Source of the DNA: Melghiribacillus thermohalophilus
GTDB lineage: Bacteria > Bacillota > Bacilli > Bacillales > Alkalibacillaceae
Direction: 5' to 3'
Length of the DNA stretch: 64,000 bases
Assembly (NCBI RefSeq): GCF_004342905.1
Contig: NZ_SMAN01000004.1
Span: forward strand, 62,001-126,000
Made by a program: the position numbers and the translations under genes. The notes below the pieces were generated by a model that was given only the letters and a program-made list of their open reading frames with translations, made no database searches and was not told where the DNA came from. Below, piece by piece: positions 1 through 9,047 of the stretch (position 1 is its first letter; every line of letters begins with the position of its first letter).

Positions 1-18
1 AAATAAGGGGGTAAACAT

Positions 19-981
19 GTGAGTAAAAAACAAATCTATATCTGGTCCGGTACGATTGCAATTATTGTTGTCCTAGGTTTTGTTCTGATGACCAGCTGGT
101 ATACCGTTGATGAATCAGAACAGGCTGTCGTACTTACATTTGGAGAAGCAGAAACTACTGTCGTCGACCCTGGTTTGCATTTCAAGCTGCCATGGCCGAT
201 TCAGGAAGTCGAAAAATTATCACAGGAAACTTTTAGTCTGGATTTTGGCTATAATCCCGATGATGAGAAAGATGATACGATTCAAATGATAACAGGAGAT
301 GAAAATATTGTTCTGGCTGATCTGGTAGTTCAGTGGAAAATTACAGAACCGATAAAATATTTATATCACTCGGAAGATCCAAGACACACGCTTTACAATG
401 CAACATCTGCATCACTTCGGGGAATTATTGGTACTTCCACCATAGATGAAGCATTAACTTCTGGTAAATCGGTGATCGAAAATGATGTTCAAACACAACT
501 TACCAGTCTGATCCAGAAGTATGATATAGGCATATCAATTATCGATGTGAAATTGCAGGAAGTTGATTTGCCGAACGAAGAGGTCAGGAAGGCCTTCACT
601 AAAGTGACAGATGCCCGTGAAACGATGAATACCAAAATCAATGAAGCCCGCAAATACGAAAACCAGAAAATGGAAGAGGCCTATGGCGAACGTGATGCCA
701 TCATATCAAGAGCAGAAGGAGATAAGGTCGCCCGCATTGAACAGGCTCGGGGAGATGTGGCAACCTTCAATGCACTATATGCAGAATATGTCAACTCGCC
801 GAATGTAACAAGAGACCGTTTAGTCATTGAAACACTTGAAAAGGTTCTTCCAGAGGCAAAAATCTATGTCATGGATGAAAATGGAAATACAATCAAATAC
901 TTGCCCCTTGGCAATGAACAAACACGTACTGTACCTCCGGTAAAAGAAGAAAGCGAAGAGAAAGAAGGGGATCAGTCATGA
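19..981 (+). CDS. hflK: SPFH-family membrane protease regulator HflK
   Basis: Predicted 320-residue subunit of the HflKC complex, which in bacteria surrounds and modulates the membrane protease FtsH. A single membrane segment lies near residues 9-27 and is followed by an SPFH/band-7 domain; residues 200-245 are a charged, coiled-coil-like stretch rich in Glu, Arg and Ala. The start is GTG, chosen because GGGGG at 7-11 precedes it at normal spacing; the ATG at 17 is followed at once by a stop in its own frame. The gene overlaps hflC by four bases (ATGA), so the two are translationally coupled. B. subtilis lacks this pair, which hints at a different Bacillaceae lineage. The family call is firm; the role with FtsH rests on family knowledge. 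Confidence 0.9.
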   Translation: MSKKQIYIWSGTIAIIVVLGFVLMTSWYTVDESEQAVVLTFGEAETTVVDPGLHFKLPWPIQEVEKLSQETFSLDFGYNPDDEKDDTIQMITGDENIVLADLVVQWKITEPIKYLYHSEDPRHTLYNATSASLRGIIGTSTIDEALTSGKSVIENDVQTQLTSLIQKYDIGISIIDVKLQEVDLPNEEVRKAFTKVTDARETMNTKINEARKYENQKMEEAYGERDAIISRAEGDKVARIEQARGDVATFNALYAEYVNSPNVTRDRLVIETLEKVLPEAKIYVMDENGNTIKYLPLGNEQTRTVPPVKEESEEKEGDQS

Positions 982-1907
982 CCGAAGAAAACATCATTGA
1001 CATGGAACAAAAAAAATCCTTTAATTATAAAAGTTCTATTAAAAACGGGATATTCTTGTTTCTGATCATAGCTTTGGTTGTTCTTGTGTTAAACAGCGTA
1101 TTTATTGTTCGCGAAGGGGAATACAAAGTAATTCGCCAATTTGGTGAAGTTGTTCGCATTGAAAGTGAACCCGGCCTGAAATTTAAGATACCATTCATCC
1201 AGACCCTTACGGTGATGCCTAATAAACAGCTTATTTATGATATGGATGAACAGGAAATCAATACGCTGGATAAAAAGCGGATTATTATTGATAATTATGC
1301 CGTCTGGACCATTACCAACCCGCAGGATCTAATCAACAATGCCCGTACAGTTGCCAACGCAGAAGCAAGGATGGGTGAATTTATATTTTCTGTGGTTCGT
1401 TCAGAGCTCGGACAGATGAGCTATGAAGAAATTATTAATGATGAAAAGTCTTCCCGAGGGGATTTGAACACCAGGGTAAAAGAGGCTGTAAATAAGAGCC
1501 TTGAACAAAATAAATACGGCATTCAAATCACCGATGTTCGAATTAAGCGGACAGATCTTCCAAATGACAATGAAGAATCTGTATATCAGCGAATGATCTC
1601 TGAACGGGAATCTACCGCTCAGGAGTACTTATCCAGAGGTAATGCAGAGAAAGAAAGAATTATTGCAGAAACCGACCGTCAGGTTAAAGAAATGTTGTCA
1701 AAAGCCGAAAGAGAAGCGGCAGAGATTCGGGCAGAAGGGGAGCAGGAAGCTGCCCAGATTTATAATGAAGCCTTCCAGAAAGATGAAGAGTTTTACCGTC
1801 TCTACCGCACTCTGCAATCGTATACCGATGTTGTAAATGGAGAAACAACGATTATTCTGCCACATGATTCGCCTTATACAAGAGTACTATTAGGTTACTT
1901 TGAGTAA
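978..1907 (+). CDS. hflC: SPFH-family membrane protease regulator HflC
   Basis: Predicted 309-residue partner of HflK. A charged cytoplasmic N-terminus is followed by one membrane segment around residues 25-45, the SPFH domain (REGEYKVIRQFGEV begins it), and a long Ala/Glu/Arg-rich helix (about residues 215-265) typical of HflC and prohibitin oligomerisation. It starts inside the hflK stop region by ATGA overlap and ends in a strong terminator 8 bases after the stop codon, so hflK-hflC form the end of an operon whose upstream part lies outside the window. Confidence 0.9.
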   Translation: MTEENIIDMEQKKSFNYKSSIKNGIFLFLIIALVVLVLNSVFIVREGEYKVIRQFGEVVRIESEPGLKFKIPFIQTLTVMPNKQLIYDMDEQEINTLDKKRIIIDNYAVWTITNPQDLINNARTVANAEARMGEFIFSVVRSELGQMSYEEIINDEKSSRGDLNTRVKEAVNKSLEQNKYGIQITDVRIKRTDLPNDNEESVYQRMISERESTAQEYLSRGNAEKERIIAETDRQVKEMLSKAEREAAEIRAEGEQEAAQIYNEAFQKDEEFYRLYRTLQSYTDVVNGETTIILPHDSPYTRVLLGYFE

Positions 1908-1914
1908 ATCAGAT

Positions 1915-1970
1915 GCGTTTTTTCCTTCTATGAAAGAACATGATAAAATAGAAGGGAAAAACGCTTTTTT
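1915..1970 (+). terminator. Rho-independent terminator after hflC
   Basis: The 17-base arms 1915-1931 and 1948-1964 pair with one mismatch and are followed by six T residues (1965-1970). It ends the hflKC transcript and separates it from polA. Confidence 0.8.
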
Positions 1971-2107
1971 GTGGAATATAACCTGAACCGGCAGGTCGTT
2001 CAAAACATCGGATTGGTCAGCCATCTGGTGTGCTTGTAGCCGATAAGCAGGAAAGCAGGAACCGTTTGAGAACGGAATTTTGAACATGGAATGAAGGAGT
2101 GCGGTCA

Positions 2108-4741
2108 ATGACCAAAAAATTAATTTTAATGGATGGAAATAGTATACTTTACCGGGCCTTTTTTGCCCTCCCCCTGCTCAATAACGATAAAGGGGTTTAT
2201 ACGAATGCCGTGTATGGCTTTTCCACTATTCTTTTGAAAATGCTTGAAGAAGAGCAGCCGACACATATGCTGGTTGCCTTTGATGCCGGGAAAACCACAT
2301 TTCGCCATGAAACATATAAAGAATATAAAGGGGGCAGACAGAAGACCCCGCCCGAATTGTCCGAACAGTTTCCGATTGTAAAGGAACTTCTGAATGCCTT
2401 TGGAATTTCCCATTACGAACTGGATCAGTATGAAGCGGATGATATTATTGGTACGATGGCGGAACAGGCTAAAAAGAACGATTTTAAGGTGAAAATCATT
2501 TCCGGTGACCGGGACTTGCTGCAACTCGTTGATGACTCAGTAGAAGTGGCTGTTACAAAAAAAGGGATCTCAAATGTAGAAACGTATACGCCTTCCGATC
2601 TGAAAGAAAAAATCGGAATCCGCCATGATCAGGTCATCGATATGAAAGCGCTGATGGGAGATAGTTCAGATAATATCCCCGGTGTTCCGGGAGTAGGAGA
2701 AAAAACAGCAGTTAAATTGCTGAACCAATTCGGAACCGTTGAAGAATTGTTCGAACATCTGGATGAGGTTAGCGGCAAAAAACTCAAAGAAAACTTAATG
2801 AATCATAAAGAAGAGGCGTTCATGAGTAAAGAGCTGGTCACCATAAACCGTCACAGTCCAGTGAAAATCAACCTGGATGATCTTACATATAAAGGGTACG
2901 AGAACAGGAAAGTGCTGGAGCTTTTCAAAGATTTAGGATTTCAGTCATTGCTGGAACGGATCGAAAGCAATGAAAATGAAAAGCCGGCCGAAATATTATC
3001 AAAACTGGATTACCTCATCCCAGAAGACATCACAGAGGATATGTTTACAGGAAAAGATGCCTTTGTTCTCGAAATGCTGGATGAAAATTATCATTACGGT
3101 AAAATCCTTGGCTTTGCGGTCGTGAATGAGACCGGAAAATATTTTTTTAAACCAGAAACGGCTTTGCAGTCCGATGTATTTAAAAAGTGGGCCGAGGATG
3201 AAAGCAATGAAAAATACTTATTTGACGCCAAAAAGATCACCGTCGCCCTTAAAAATAAAGGAATTGATCTGAGAGGAATCACATTTGACCTTTTACTTGC
3301 ATCGTATTTAGTCAATCCGGCAGAAAATCATCATGATATTCCTTCCATCAGCCATCGGCTGAATGAGAAGGATATATCCTATGATGAAGAAATATACGGT
3401 AAAGGTGCCAAACAAAAGGTTCCGGAATTAAAGACGCTGTCTGAACACGTCGTACGAAAAGCAGATATGCTGCTTCGAATGAAAGATCGGGTGATTGAAC
3501 AATTAAAGGAAAATCAGCAATATGAACTATTCCATGAACTGGAGCTGCCCCTTGCCGGAATTCTCGGTGATATGGAACACGAAGGGGTTACCGTAGATAC
3601 GAATCGGCTGGAGAAAATGGGTGAAGATTTAAAAAACCGCCTTGATCAAATCGAAAAAGAAATCCATGAACTGGCGGGAACAACTTTTAATTTAAATTCA
3701 CCCAAACAACTAAGCCATATATTATTTGAAAAATTGAACCTGCCGGTCATTAAAAAAACGAAAACTGGATATTCTACATCAGCAGAGGTGCTTGAACAGC
3801 TGAAACCTTACCATGAAATCATCCCGAAAATCTTAATGTACCGGCAGCTGGGCAAGCTTTACTCCACCTACATTGAAGGATTATTGAAAGTTGTAGATCA
3901 AGCGGATCATAAAATTCATACCCGTTTTAATCAGGCCCTTACCCAGACTGGCCGTTTGAGCTCAACCGATCCGAATTTGCAGAATATCCCAATCCGACTG
4001 GAAGAGGGAAGAAAAATACGTCAGGCTTTCGTTCCATCCCATAAAGGGTGGGTCATATTTGCTGCCGACTATTCCCAGATTGAATTGAGGGTGCTGGCCC
4101 ATGTGGCAGGGGATGAAAAGTTAATACAGGCTTTTCGGGACGACATGGACATTCATACAAAGACCGCTATGGATATTTTTCATGTGGATAAAGATGAAGT
4201 GGATTCAAACATGAGACGACAGGCTAAAGCTGTTAATTTTGGAATTGTCTATGGAATCAGTGACTACGGGTTGAGCCAGAACCTTGGCATTACGAGAAAA
4301 GAAGCCCAGAAGTTTATTGACCGTTATTTTGAAAGCTATCCTGGCGTAAAAAATTACATGGATGAAATTGTGCAGGAGGCGAAACAAAAAGGATATGTGA
4401 CCACCATTATGAAGCGCCGCCGGTATTTGCCGGACATTACAAGTCGGAATTTCAACCGCCGCAGTTTTGCGGAGCGAACAGCGATGAATACCCCGATTCA
4501 GGGAAGTGCTGCGGATATCATCAAAATTGCGATGATTCATTTAAATAACAGACTCAGGAAAGAACAGATGAAAGCGAAAATGCTTTTACAGGTCCATGAT
4601 GAACTTATTTTGGAGGCTCCTGAAGAAGAAGTGGTACAGCTTGAACAAGTCGTCCGGGAAGAAATGGAAGAGGCCGTACAGCTAAAGGTGCCTTTAAAAG
4701 TTGACACAGCTTATGGACCGACATGGTATGACGCTAAGTAA
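2108..4741 (+). CDS. polA: DNA polymerase I
   Basis: Predicted 877-residue DNA polymerase I, which removes RNA primers and fills gaps during replication and repair. Order of domains: 5'-3' nuclease (about residues 1-290), a degenerate 3'-5' exonuclease domain (about 300-465), and the A-family polymerase. Polymerase motifs are intact: DYSQIELRVLAH (motif A), RRQAKAVNFGIVYG (motif B/O-helix) and QVHDELILE (motif C). The proofreading domain lacks the DxE metal ligands (VLEMLDEN at the equivalent place), as in other Bacillus Pol I enzymes, so proofreading is probably absent. I chose ATG 2108 rather than GTG 2099 because AAGGAG at 2094-2099 gives 8-base spacing to the ATG. It is followed by mutM 14 bases later. 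Confidence 0.96.
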   Translation: MTKKLILMDGNSILYRAFFALPLLNNDKGVYTNAVYGFSTILLKMLEEEQPTHMLVAFDAGKTTFRHETYKEYKGGRQKTPPELSEQFPIVKELLNAFGISHYELDQYEADDIIGTMAEQAKKNDFKVKIISGDRDLLQLVDDSVEVAVTKKGISNVETYTPSDLKEKIGIRHDQVIDMKALMGDSSDNIPGVPGVGEKTAVKLLNQFGTVEELFEHLDEVSGKKLKENLMNHKEEAFMSKELVTINRHSPVKINLDDLTYKGYENRKVLELFKDLGFQSLLERIESNENEKPAEILSKLDYLIPEDITEDMFTGKDAFVLEMLDENYHYGKILGFAVVNETGKYFFKPETALQSDVFKKWAEDESNEKYLFDAKKITVALKNKGIDLRGITFDLLLASYLVNPAENHHDIPSISHRLNEKDISYDEEIYGKGAKQKVPELKTLSEHVVRKADMLLRMKDRVIEQLKENQQYELFHELELPLAGILGDMEHEGVTVDTNRLEKMGEDLKNRLDQIEKEIHELAGTTFNLNSPKQLSHILFEKLNLPVIKKTKTGYSTSAEVLEQLKPYHEIIPKILMYRQLGKLYSTYIEGLLKVVDQADHKIHTRFNQALTQTGRLSSTDPNLQNIPIRLEEGRKIRQAFVPSHKGWVIFAADYSQIELRVLAHVAGDEKLIQAFRDDMDIHTKTAMDIFHVDKDEVDSNMRRQAKAVNFGIVYGISDYGLSQNLGITRKEAQKFIDRYFESYPGVKNYMDEIVQEAKQKGYVTTIMKRRRYLPDITSRNFNRRSFAERTAMNTPIQGSAADIIKIAMIHLNNRLRKEQMKAKMLLQVHDELILEAPEEEVVQLEQVVREEMEEAVQLKVPLKVDTAYGPTWYDAK

Positions 4742-4755
4742 GGGAGAGAACCAGC

Positions 4756-5604
4756 ATGCCGGAACTTCCAGAAGTGGAAACCATTAAAGAAACTTTAAAG
4801 CCCTCTGTGCTTCATAAGACGATTAAAAAGGTAACCATTTACTGGGAACGAATCATTCAGTATCCTGAGCCAGATCGGTTTTCTGCCCTTCTTCAGTCAC
4901 AAGAAATTTTAGATATGAAAAGAAGGGGAAAATATCTGCTGTTTTATTTGACGGATGATGTTCTTATTTCCCATCTGCGTATGGAAGGGAAATATGGCTT
5001 ATATAAGAAGGGTGATCCAATCGATTCTCACACCCACGTGATTTTTCGGTTTACTGATGATACGGAGCTGCGTTACAAGGATGTTCGTAAATTCGGTACG
5101 ATGCATCTTTATCGGAAAGGGACGGAATTTCATCTTCCGCCTCTTCATCATTTAGGCCCGGAACCATTTTCTTCTTCTTTTAACGGCAATCATCTGTATG
5201 AAAGGTTTCAAAAGACAGAGAGAGTTGTGAAAAACGTGTTGTTGGATCAGAGGATTGTTGCTGGCCTGGGCAATATTTATGTCGATGAAGTACTGTATAG
5301 GTGCAGCATCCATCCAAATACAAAAGCGAGAAATCTATCTTTTGAACAGTGTGAGACATTAGCAGAAGAAACGAAGACAACTTTGCGTGAAGCAATCAAT
5401 GCAGGAGGAACAACGATCCGAACCTACGTAAATACACATGGAGATATTGGGCTGTTTCAACTGAATCTCTATGTTTACGGACAGGAAGGGAAATCATGTA
5501 AACAATGCGGTGTTCCCATTGAAAAAATCAAGGTAGGGGGCAGGGGAACTCATTTTTGCCCCGGGTGTCAGGGAGACTATCAAGAGAGGGAGATGGAACA
5601 ATGA
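4756..5604 (+). CDS. mutM: Formamidopyrimidine-DNA glycosylase
   Basis: Predicted 282-residue Fpg/MutM base-excision enzyme that removes 8-oxoguanine and ring-opened purines. The N-terminus MPELPEVETI carries catalytic Pro2 and Glu3. A conserved beta-hairpin lysine lies in HLRMEGKYG, and the C-terminus is a four-cysteine zinc finger (CKQCG ... CPGC). Cotranscribed with polA (14-base gap) and overlapping coaE by four bases. Length is normal for the family. Confidence 0.95.
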   Translation: MPELPEVETIKETLKPSVLHKTIKKVTIYWERIIQYPEPDRFSALLQSQEILDMKRRGKYLLFYLTDDVLISHLRMEGKYGLYKKGDPIDSHTHVIFRFTDDTELRYKDVRKFGTMHLYRKGTEFHLPPLHHLGPEPFSSSFNGNHLYERFQKTERVVKNVLLDQRIVAGLGNIYVDEVLYRCSIHPNTKARNLSFEQCETLAEETKTTLREAINAGGTTIRTYVNTHGDIGLFQLNLYVYGQEGKSCKQCGVPIEKIKVGGRGTHFCPGCQGDYQEREMEQ

Positions 5605-6200
5605 CCCTGGTAATTGGTCTGACCGGGAGTATTGCCACAGGAAAAAGCACGGTTGCTAAAATGTTTCTGGAACTGGGTGTTCCCGTAATTGATGCCGATC
5701 AAATTTCCCGGGAAGTGGTGGAATCCGGAGAAAGGGCATATGAGAAGATTGTAGATGTTTTTGGAAAAAGAATCTTGCGCGATGACGGCACCATAAACCG
5801 AAAAAAACTGGGGGCTATTGTATTTCAGAATGAAGAAAAAAGGAAAGTGTTAAACCGTATTGTACATCCCGAGGTAAGGAAAAAAATGCTCGAACGCCGT
5901 GATCGGTTAGTGGATGATAATAAAAAAGCAGTTGTACTGGACATTCCTCTTCTTTTCGAGAGCAAGCTCACCCACTTTGTAGAAAAAACCGTAGTAGTAT
6001 ATGTTAATCCAGATGTACAGCTTAAGCGGCTTATGAGCAGAGATGACATAACGGAAGAGGAAGCTTTGCATCGAATCCATGCACAGATTCCCATTGGGGA
6101 AAAAGCGGAAATGGCAGACGAAATCATCGATAATAATGGAACGATTGAGGAAACTTATCAGCAGGTCAAAAACATATTAAAAAAATGGAACATCATATGA
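5601..6200 (+). CDS. coaE: Dephospho-CoA kinase
   Basis: Predicted 199-residue enzyme for the last step of coenzyme A synthesis, phosphorylation of the ribose 3'-OH of dephospho-CoA. The P-loop GLTGSIATGKST lies at residues 5-16; DADQISREV and DIPLLFE are typical CoaE motifs. The frame is open upstream to 5556, but ATG 5601 overlaps the mutM stop (ATGA) and gives the family N-terminus. In B. subtilis, ytaF lies between mutM and coaE (from memory); here the two genes are directly coupled, so ytaF is missing from this position. Confidence 0.95.
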   Translation: MTLVIGLTGSIATGKSTVAKMFLELGVPVIDADQISREVVESGERAYEKIVDVFGKRILRDDGTINRKKLGAIVFQNEEKRKVLNRIVHPEVRKKMLERRDRLVDDNKKAVVLDIPLLFESKLTHFVEKTVVVYVNPDVQLKRLMSRDDITEEEALHRIHAQIPIGEKAEMADEIIDNNGTIEETYQQVKNILKKWNII

Positions 6201-6213
6201 AAGCAGTACCCAG

Positions 6214-6247
6214 ACCCGGTCCGATAACATAGCCGGGTTATTTTTTT
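6214..6247 (+). terminator. Terminator after coaE
   Basis: A six-base GC-rich stem (ACCCGG 6214-6219 with CCGGGT 6233-6238) is followed by a T-rich run to 6247. It ends the polA-mutM-coaE operon just before the repeat array. Confidence 0.65.
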
Positions 6248-6289
6248 GCCCAAAAGAGGAGAGGTACAGTTTCCTGCTTGGTAGTTGAT

Positions 6290-6583
6290 CGCCCAAAAGT
6301 GATGGCAGACAGCCCAAGGGACCTTGCTGATGGCCCATGAATGCTGGCAGACGACCCAAAAGGAAGAGTTGACGACCCAAGGGACCTTGCTGATGGCCCA
6401 AGAATGCTGGCAGATGACCCAAAAGGAAGAGTTGACGACCCAAGGGACCTTGCTGATGACCCAAGAATGCTGGCAGACGACCCAAAAGAAAGAGCTGACG
6501 AGCCAAGAAAGATGACTAACGGCCCAAGAAAGTTTGCTGACGGCCCAAGGAGAGAGTGCAATCGCCCAAAGGATTCAACAGAG
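6290..6583 (+). repeat. 21-bp tandem repeat array, locus 1 (14 units)
   Basis: Fourteen units keep an exact 21-base period: the core (G/A)CCCAA has its first C of CCC at 6292, 6313, 6334 and so on to 6565, with no insertions or deletions. The bases before the core are usually GAC, GAT or AAC. A 63-base higher-order period is visible, since units beginning CCCAAGGGACCTTG recur at 6313, 6376 and 6439. A lone degenerate core lies at 6249. Because 21 is a multiple of three, several frames stay open on both strands and produce low-complexity reading frames; none has a ribosome site or family resemblance that I can see. The same repeat family forms the larger array at 43.3-43.9 kb. Confidence 0.9.
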
Positions 6584-6804
6584 CGAACCGAATAGAACGT
6601 AATCGCAACACACAACACAGACAGTGAATTTTTCTGGAGAAAGAGAGCTGTACCTTATGGTTCGAGAGGTGCCATCCAGGGGCATCAACGTTTTCATGCG
6701 CAGTTGCTCATCAATGAATGATGAAAATATACAAAAAACATATCCTAATAAATGCGTACTCATTTATTATATTCTTGATTTTTATATCCAAAAAAACAAT
6801 CATA
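6584..6804. other. AT-rich spacer before gapB
   Basis: About 220 bases between the repeat array and the gapB promoter. A reading frame at 6624-6872 runs through it, but it overlaps the gapB promoter and has no family resemblance, so I do not call a gene. I see no RNA gene here. Confidence 0.5.
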
Positions 6805-6815
6805 TGTGTTATACT
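6805..6815 (+). promoter_or_regulatory. gapB promoter -10 region overlapping a CcpN-type operator
   Basis: TGTGTTATACT fits every position of TRTGHYATAYW, the operator I recall for the gluconeogenesis repressor CcpN of B. subtilis. It also contains an extended -10 (TGT-TATACT); no good -35 is visible 17 bases upstream. Operator overlap with the -10 would allow repression of gapB on glycolytic carbon. The site lies 53 bases before the gapB start. I did not find a clear second copy. Confidence 0.6.
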
Positions 6816-6868
6816 AATTTTGAATTTAATAAAAAAAGTGTGACACAAATATATAGGAGGAGTTTCTC

Positions 6869-7903
6869 ATGAATAAGACACGAATCGCCATCAATGGTTT
6901 CGGAAGAATTGGACGTATGGTTTTTCGTAAAGCCATTCATGAAGATCAACTGGATATTGTGGCGATCAATGCCAGTTATCCAGCTGAAACGCTAGCTCAC
7001 CTTGTGAAATATGACAGTGTTCATGGAACATTTCAGGGAGAAGTGAAAGCTTTGGAAGATGGCTTACAAATAGATGATCATTTTGTTAAACTGGTCTCAA
7101 ACCGTAACCCAAAAGAATTGCCCTGGGATGACTTGAATATTGATATCGTGATTGAAGCGACGGGTAAATTCCGTACAAAGGAAGCTGCATCCGCACATAT
7201 TGAAGCTGGTGCCAAAAAAGTAATCATTACCGCTCCAGGAAAAGAAGTGGATGCTACGATTGTCATGGGAGTTAACGAAGAAGCGTACAATCCGGAAGAG
7301 CATGACATCATTTCTAATGCATCCTGTACCACAAACTGTCTGGCACCAGTTGTTAAAGTGCTGGATGAGCAGTTTGGCATCGAAAACGGTCTGATGACCA
7401 CAGTTCACGCTTTTACCAACGATCAGAAAAATCTCGATAATCCCCATAAGGATTTACGCCGGGCACGCAGCTGTACCCAGTCCATCATACCTACTTCGAC
7501 GGGAGCTGCGAAAGCCCTGGGTCTGGTGTTGCCCCATTTAAACGGAAAATTGCACGGGATGGCATTAAGGGTACCAACACCAAACGTCTCCCTGGTGGAT
7601 TTAGTGGTCGACCTTAAAACGGATGTTACAGCTGAAAGGATAAATGAGGCCTTTAAACACGAGGCAGAAAACGGTTTGAAAGGGATTCTATCCTTCAGCG
7701 ATGAACCATTAGTATCTGTCGATTATACAACTTCCGAGTATTCATCCATTGTAGATGGGTTATCTTCAATGGTTATGGGAGACCGTAAAGTAAAAGTATT
7801 GGCCTGGTATGACAATGAGTGGGGATACTCCTGCCGTGTAGTCGATCTGACAAAATACGTCGGTGAACGGATGATAACCAGGGAAGCCCAGCTGTCTTCC
7901 TGA
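6869..7903 (+). CDS. gapB: Gluconeogenic glyceraldehyde-3-phosphate dehydrogenase GapB
   Basis: Predicted 344-residue GAPDH. The Rossmann start INGFGRIGRMVFRK and catalytic cysteine motif ASCTTNCLAPVVKV are present. The GapB-type sequence NASYPAETLAHLVKYD replaces the glycolytic GapA form, pointing to the NADP-preferring enzyme that runs 1,3-bisphosphoglycerate reduction in gluconeogenesis. AGGAGGAG at 6856-6863 sets the ATG. The next gene is speD, as in B. subtilis. A CcpN-like operator upstream agrees with the gluconeogenic assignment. Confidence 0.92.
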   Translation: MNKTRIAINGFGRIGRMVFRKAIHEDQLDIVAINASYPAETLAHLVKYDSVHGTFQGEVKALEDGLQIDDHFVKLVSNRNPKELPWDDLNIDIVIEATGKFRTKEAASAHIEAGAKKVIITAPGKEVDATIVMGVNEEAYNPEEHDIISNASCTTNCLAPVVKVLDEQFGIENGLMTTVHAFTNDQKNLDNPHKDLRRARSCTQSIIPTSTGAAKALGLVLPHLNGKLHGMALRVPTPNVSLVDLVVDLKTDVTAERINEAFKHEAENGLKGILSFSDEPLVSVDYTTSEYSSIVDGLSSMVMGDRKVKVLAWYDNEWGYSCRVVDLTKYVGERMITREAQLSS

Positions 7904-7962
7904 AGAATAACCAGCCATTGCAATGGGTAAAATGAAAAATAACGTCTGGGAAAAATTTTGTC

Positions 7963-7991
7963 TTGCAAATTTCAAACAATCGATATATACT
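7963..7991 (+). promoter_or_regulatory. Sigma-A promoter of speD
   Basis: TTGCAA (7963-7968), a 17-base spacer and TATACT (7986-7991). The predicted leader to the speD start is about 120 bases, long for a simple gene; it holds a weak pairing between AAAGGGTTAG near 8027-8036 and CTAACTTT near 8049-8056. A perfect 12-base palindrome CCATTGCAATGG lies upstream at 7915-7926, just after gapB. Neither element matches a riboswitch class I know. Confidence 0.6.
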
Positions 7992-8117
7992 TTTTTTGAA
8001 CTTCTGAAAACAAAATATGGCTACTTAAAGGGTTAGGACCTCTCTGGACTAACTTTCCCCCGTGGTAGTTCATATCCATCAGTAAGAAGTAAATATATTG
8101 TAGAGGGGGACATTGCA

Positions 8118-8495
8118 ATGGACACAATGGGAAGACACGTAATCGCTGAATTATGGAATTGCAATGCGGATAAATTAAACAACATGGCTCTGATTGAACA
8201 AATCTTTGTCAATGCTGCATTAAAAGCAGGTGCAGAAATTCGTGAAGTTGCTTTTCATAAATTTGCACCTCAGGGAGTAAGCGGAGTGGTGATTATTTCT
8301 GAATCCCATTTAACCATTCACAGCTTCCCTGAACACGGGTATGCGAGCATCGATGTATATACATGCGGAGACCGGATTGACCCGAATGTTGCAGCACAAT
8401 ATATTGTTGAAGCGCTGGAAGCTGAAACAGTCGAAAAGGTCGAAGTTCCTCGAGGAACAGGGCCAGTAAAAGTAAAGGAATTTCAGGCTATGTAA
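8118..8495 (+). CDS. speD: S-adenosylmethionine decarboxylase proenzyme
   Basis: Predicted 125-residue class 1B AdoMet decarboxylase, which supplies the aminopropyl donor for spermidine synthesis. The self-cleavage site is clear: Glu62-Ser63 in SESHLTIHS, where Ser63 becomes the pyruvoyl group. His68 and Cys83 (DVYTCGD) are the other active-site residues at the positions known from bacterial homologues. AGAGGGGG at 8102-8109 sets the ATG. It has its own promoter and terminator, so it is monocistronic. Confidence 0.95.
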   Translation: MDTMGRHVIAELWNCNADKLNNMALIEQIFVNAALKAGAEIREVAFHKFAPQGVSGVVIISESHLTIHSFPEHGYASIDVYTCGDRIDPNVAAQYIVEALEAETVEKVEVPRGTGPVKVKEFQAM

Positions 8496-8508
8496 ATACG
8501 AAAAATAT

Positions 8509-8542
8509 AAAGCCGTGCCACACAAAAGTGGTACGGCTTTTT
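8509..8542 (+). terminator. Terminator after speD
   Basis: The stem AAAGCCGTGCCAC (8509-8521) pairs with 8528-8540 with one mismatch, closing a six-base loop, and runs into T residues. Confidence 0.85.
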
Positions 8543-8638
8543 CAAATCCATCGCCACTCACTCTGACGGATTATTCATGCCTTCCATCCATACCCACAGC
8601 TTTTATTCATAAACTGGTAGATGTTTAATTGTAAATTT

Positions 8639-8647
8639 TGATATAAT
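8639..8647 (+). promoter_or_regulatory. Extended -10 promoter for the unknown gene at 8667
   Basis: TGATATAAT is an extended -10 element (TGN-TATAAT) with no clear -35. It covers an apparent upstream ATG at 8646, which excludes that codon as the start and supports ATG 8667. Confidence 0.5.
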
Positions 8648-8666
8648 GGTAAAAGAGGTGGAATCG

Positions 8667-9047
8667 ATGGGACTAAAATCGACATTAATCAAGCTATTTG
8701 GGAATCATGCGGAGACATCTGACACACCTCAAGACCCGGCATTAAAAACACGATATTTTAAAGTGAATAAAGACACGGCTTATGATGCCCTTTATAAATT
8801 GTTTCAAAAAAAGGGTTATGATATTGTTGCTGAATCAAAGGATCATGGTGAAATCAGTGCCAATATTAGAGGGAAACGGAAGATGTTTATCGTAGCGTCG
8901 GTTATTATGGTACAACCCTTTCGCACAGCGATTGATCTGACTGTGACAGTAGAGTCCAGTTTGCCCTTTGATTTTGGCTACCGCTATCGGCAGATTCAAA
9001 ACATCTATGATGAGTTGAAACAAACCTTGCCATACATAACAGACTAA
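8667..9047 (+). CDS. Conserved cytosolic protein of unknown function
   Basis: Predicted 126 residues, soluble, with no signal peptide or membrane segment. Pattern: a basic N-terminus, an alpha/beta middle (RYFKVNKDTAYDALYKLF, then GYDIVAESKDHGEISANIRGKRKMFIV split by turns) and a C-terminal helix. I have a recollection of similar short proteins in Bacillus and Geobacillus but no function. The start is ATG 8667, preceded by AAAGAGGTGG; the more upstream ATG lies inside the promoter. It sits between speD and nrdR, and a hairpin overlaps its stop codon. Confidence 0.7.
   Translation: MGLKSTLIKLFGNHAETSDTPQDPALKTRYFKVNKDTAYDALYKLFQKKGYDIVAESKDHGEISANIRGKRKMFIVASVIMVQPFRTAIDLTVTVESSLPFDFGYRYRQIQNIYDELKQTLPYITD

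Noticed and set aside
6290-6583. CRISPR array
   Set aside because: Units are contiguous 21-mers with variable interiors, without the 23-47 base identical repeats and unique spacers of CRISPR, and no cas genes are present.
6177-6618. Low-complexity reading frames on both strands across repeat locus 1
   Set aside because: The 21-base period keeps frames open without selection; there is no ribosome site, and three overlapping frames have the same repetitive character.
6624-6872. 82-codon plus-strand frame before gapB
   Set aside because: It runs through the gapB promoter and operator, has no ribosome site, and ends inside the gapB start.
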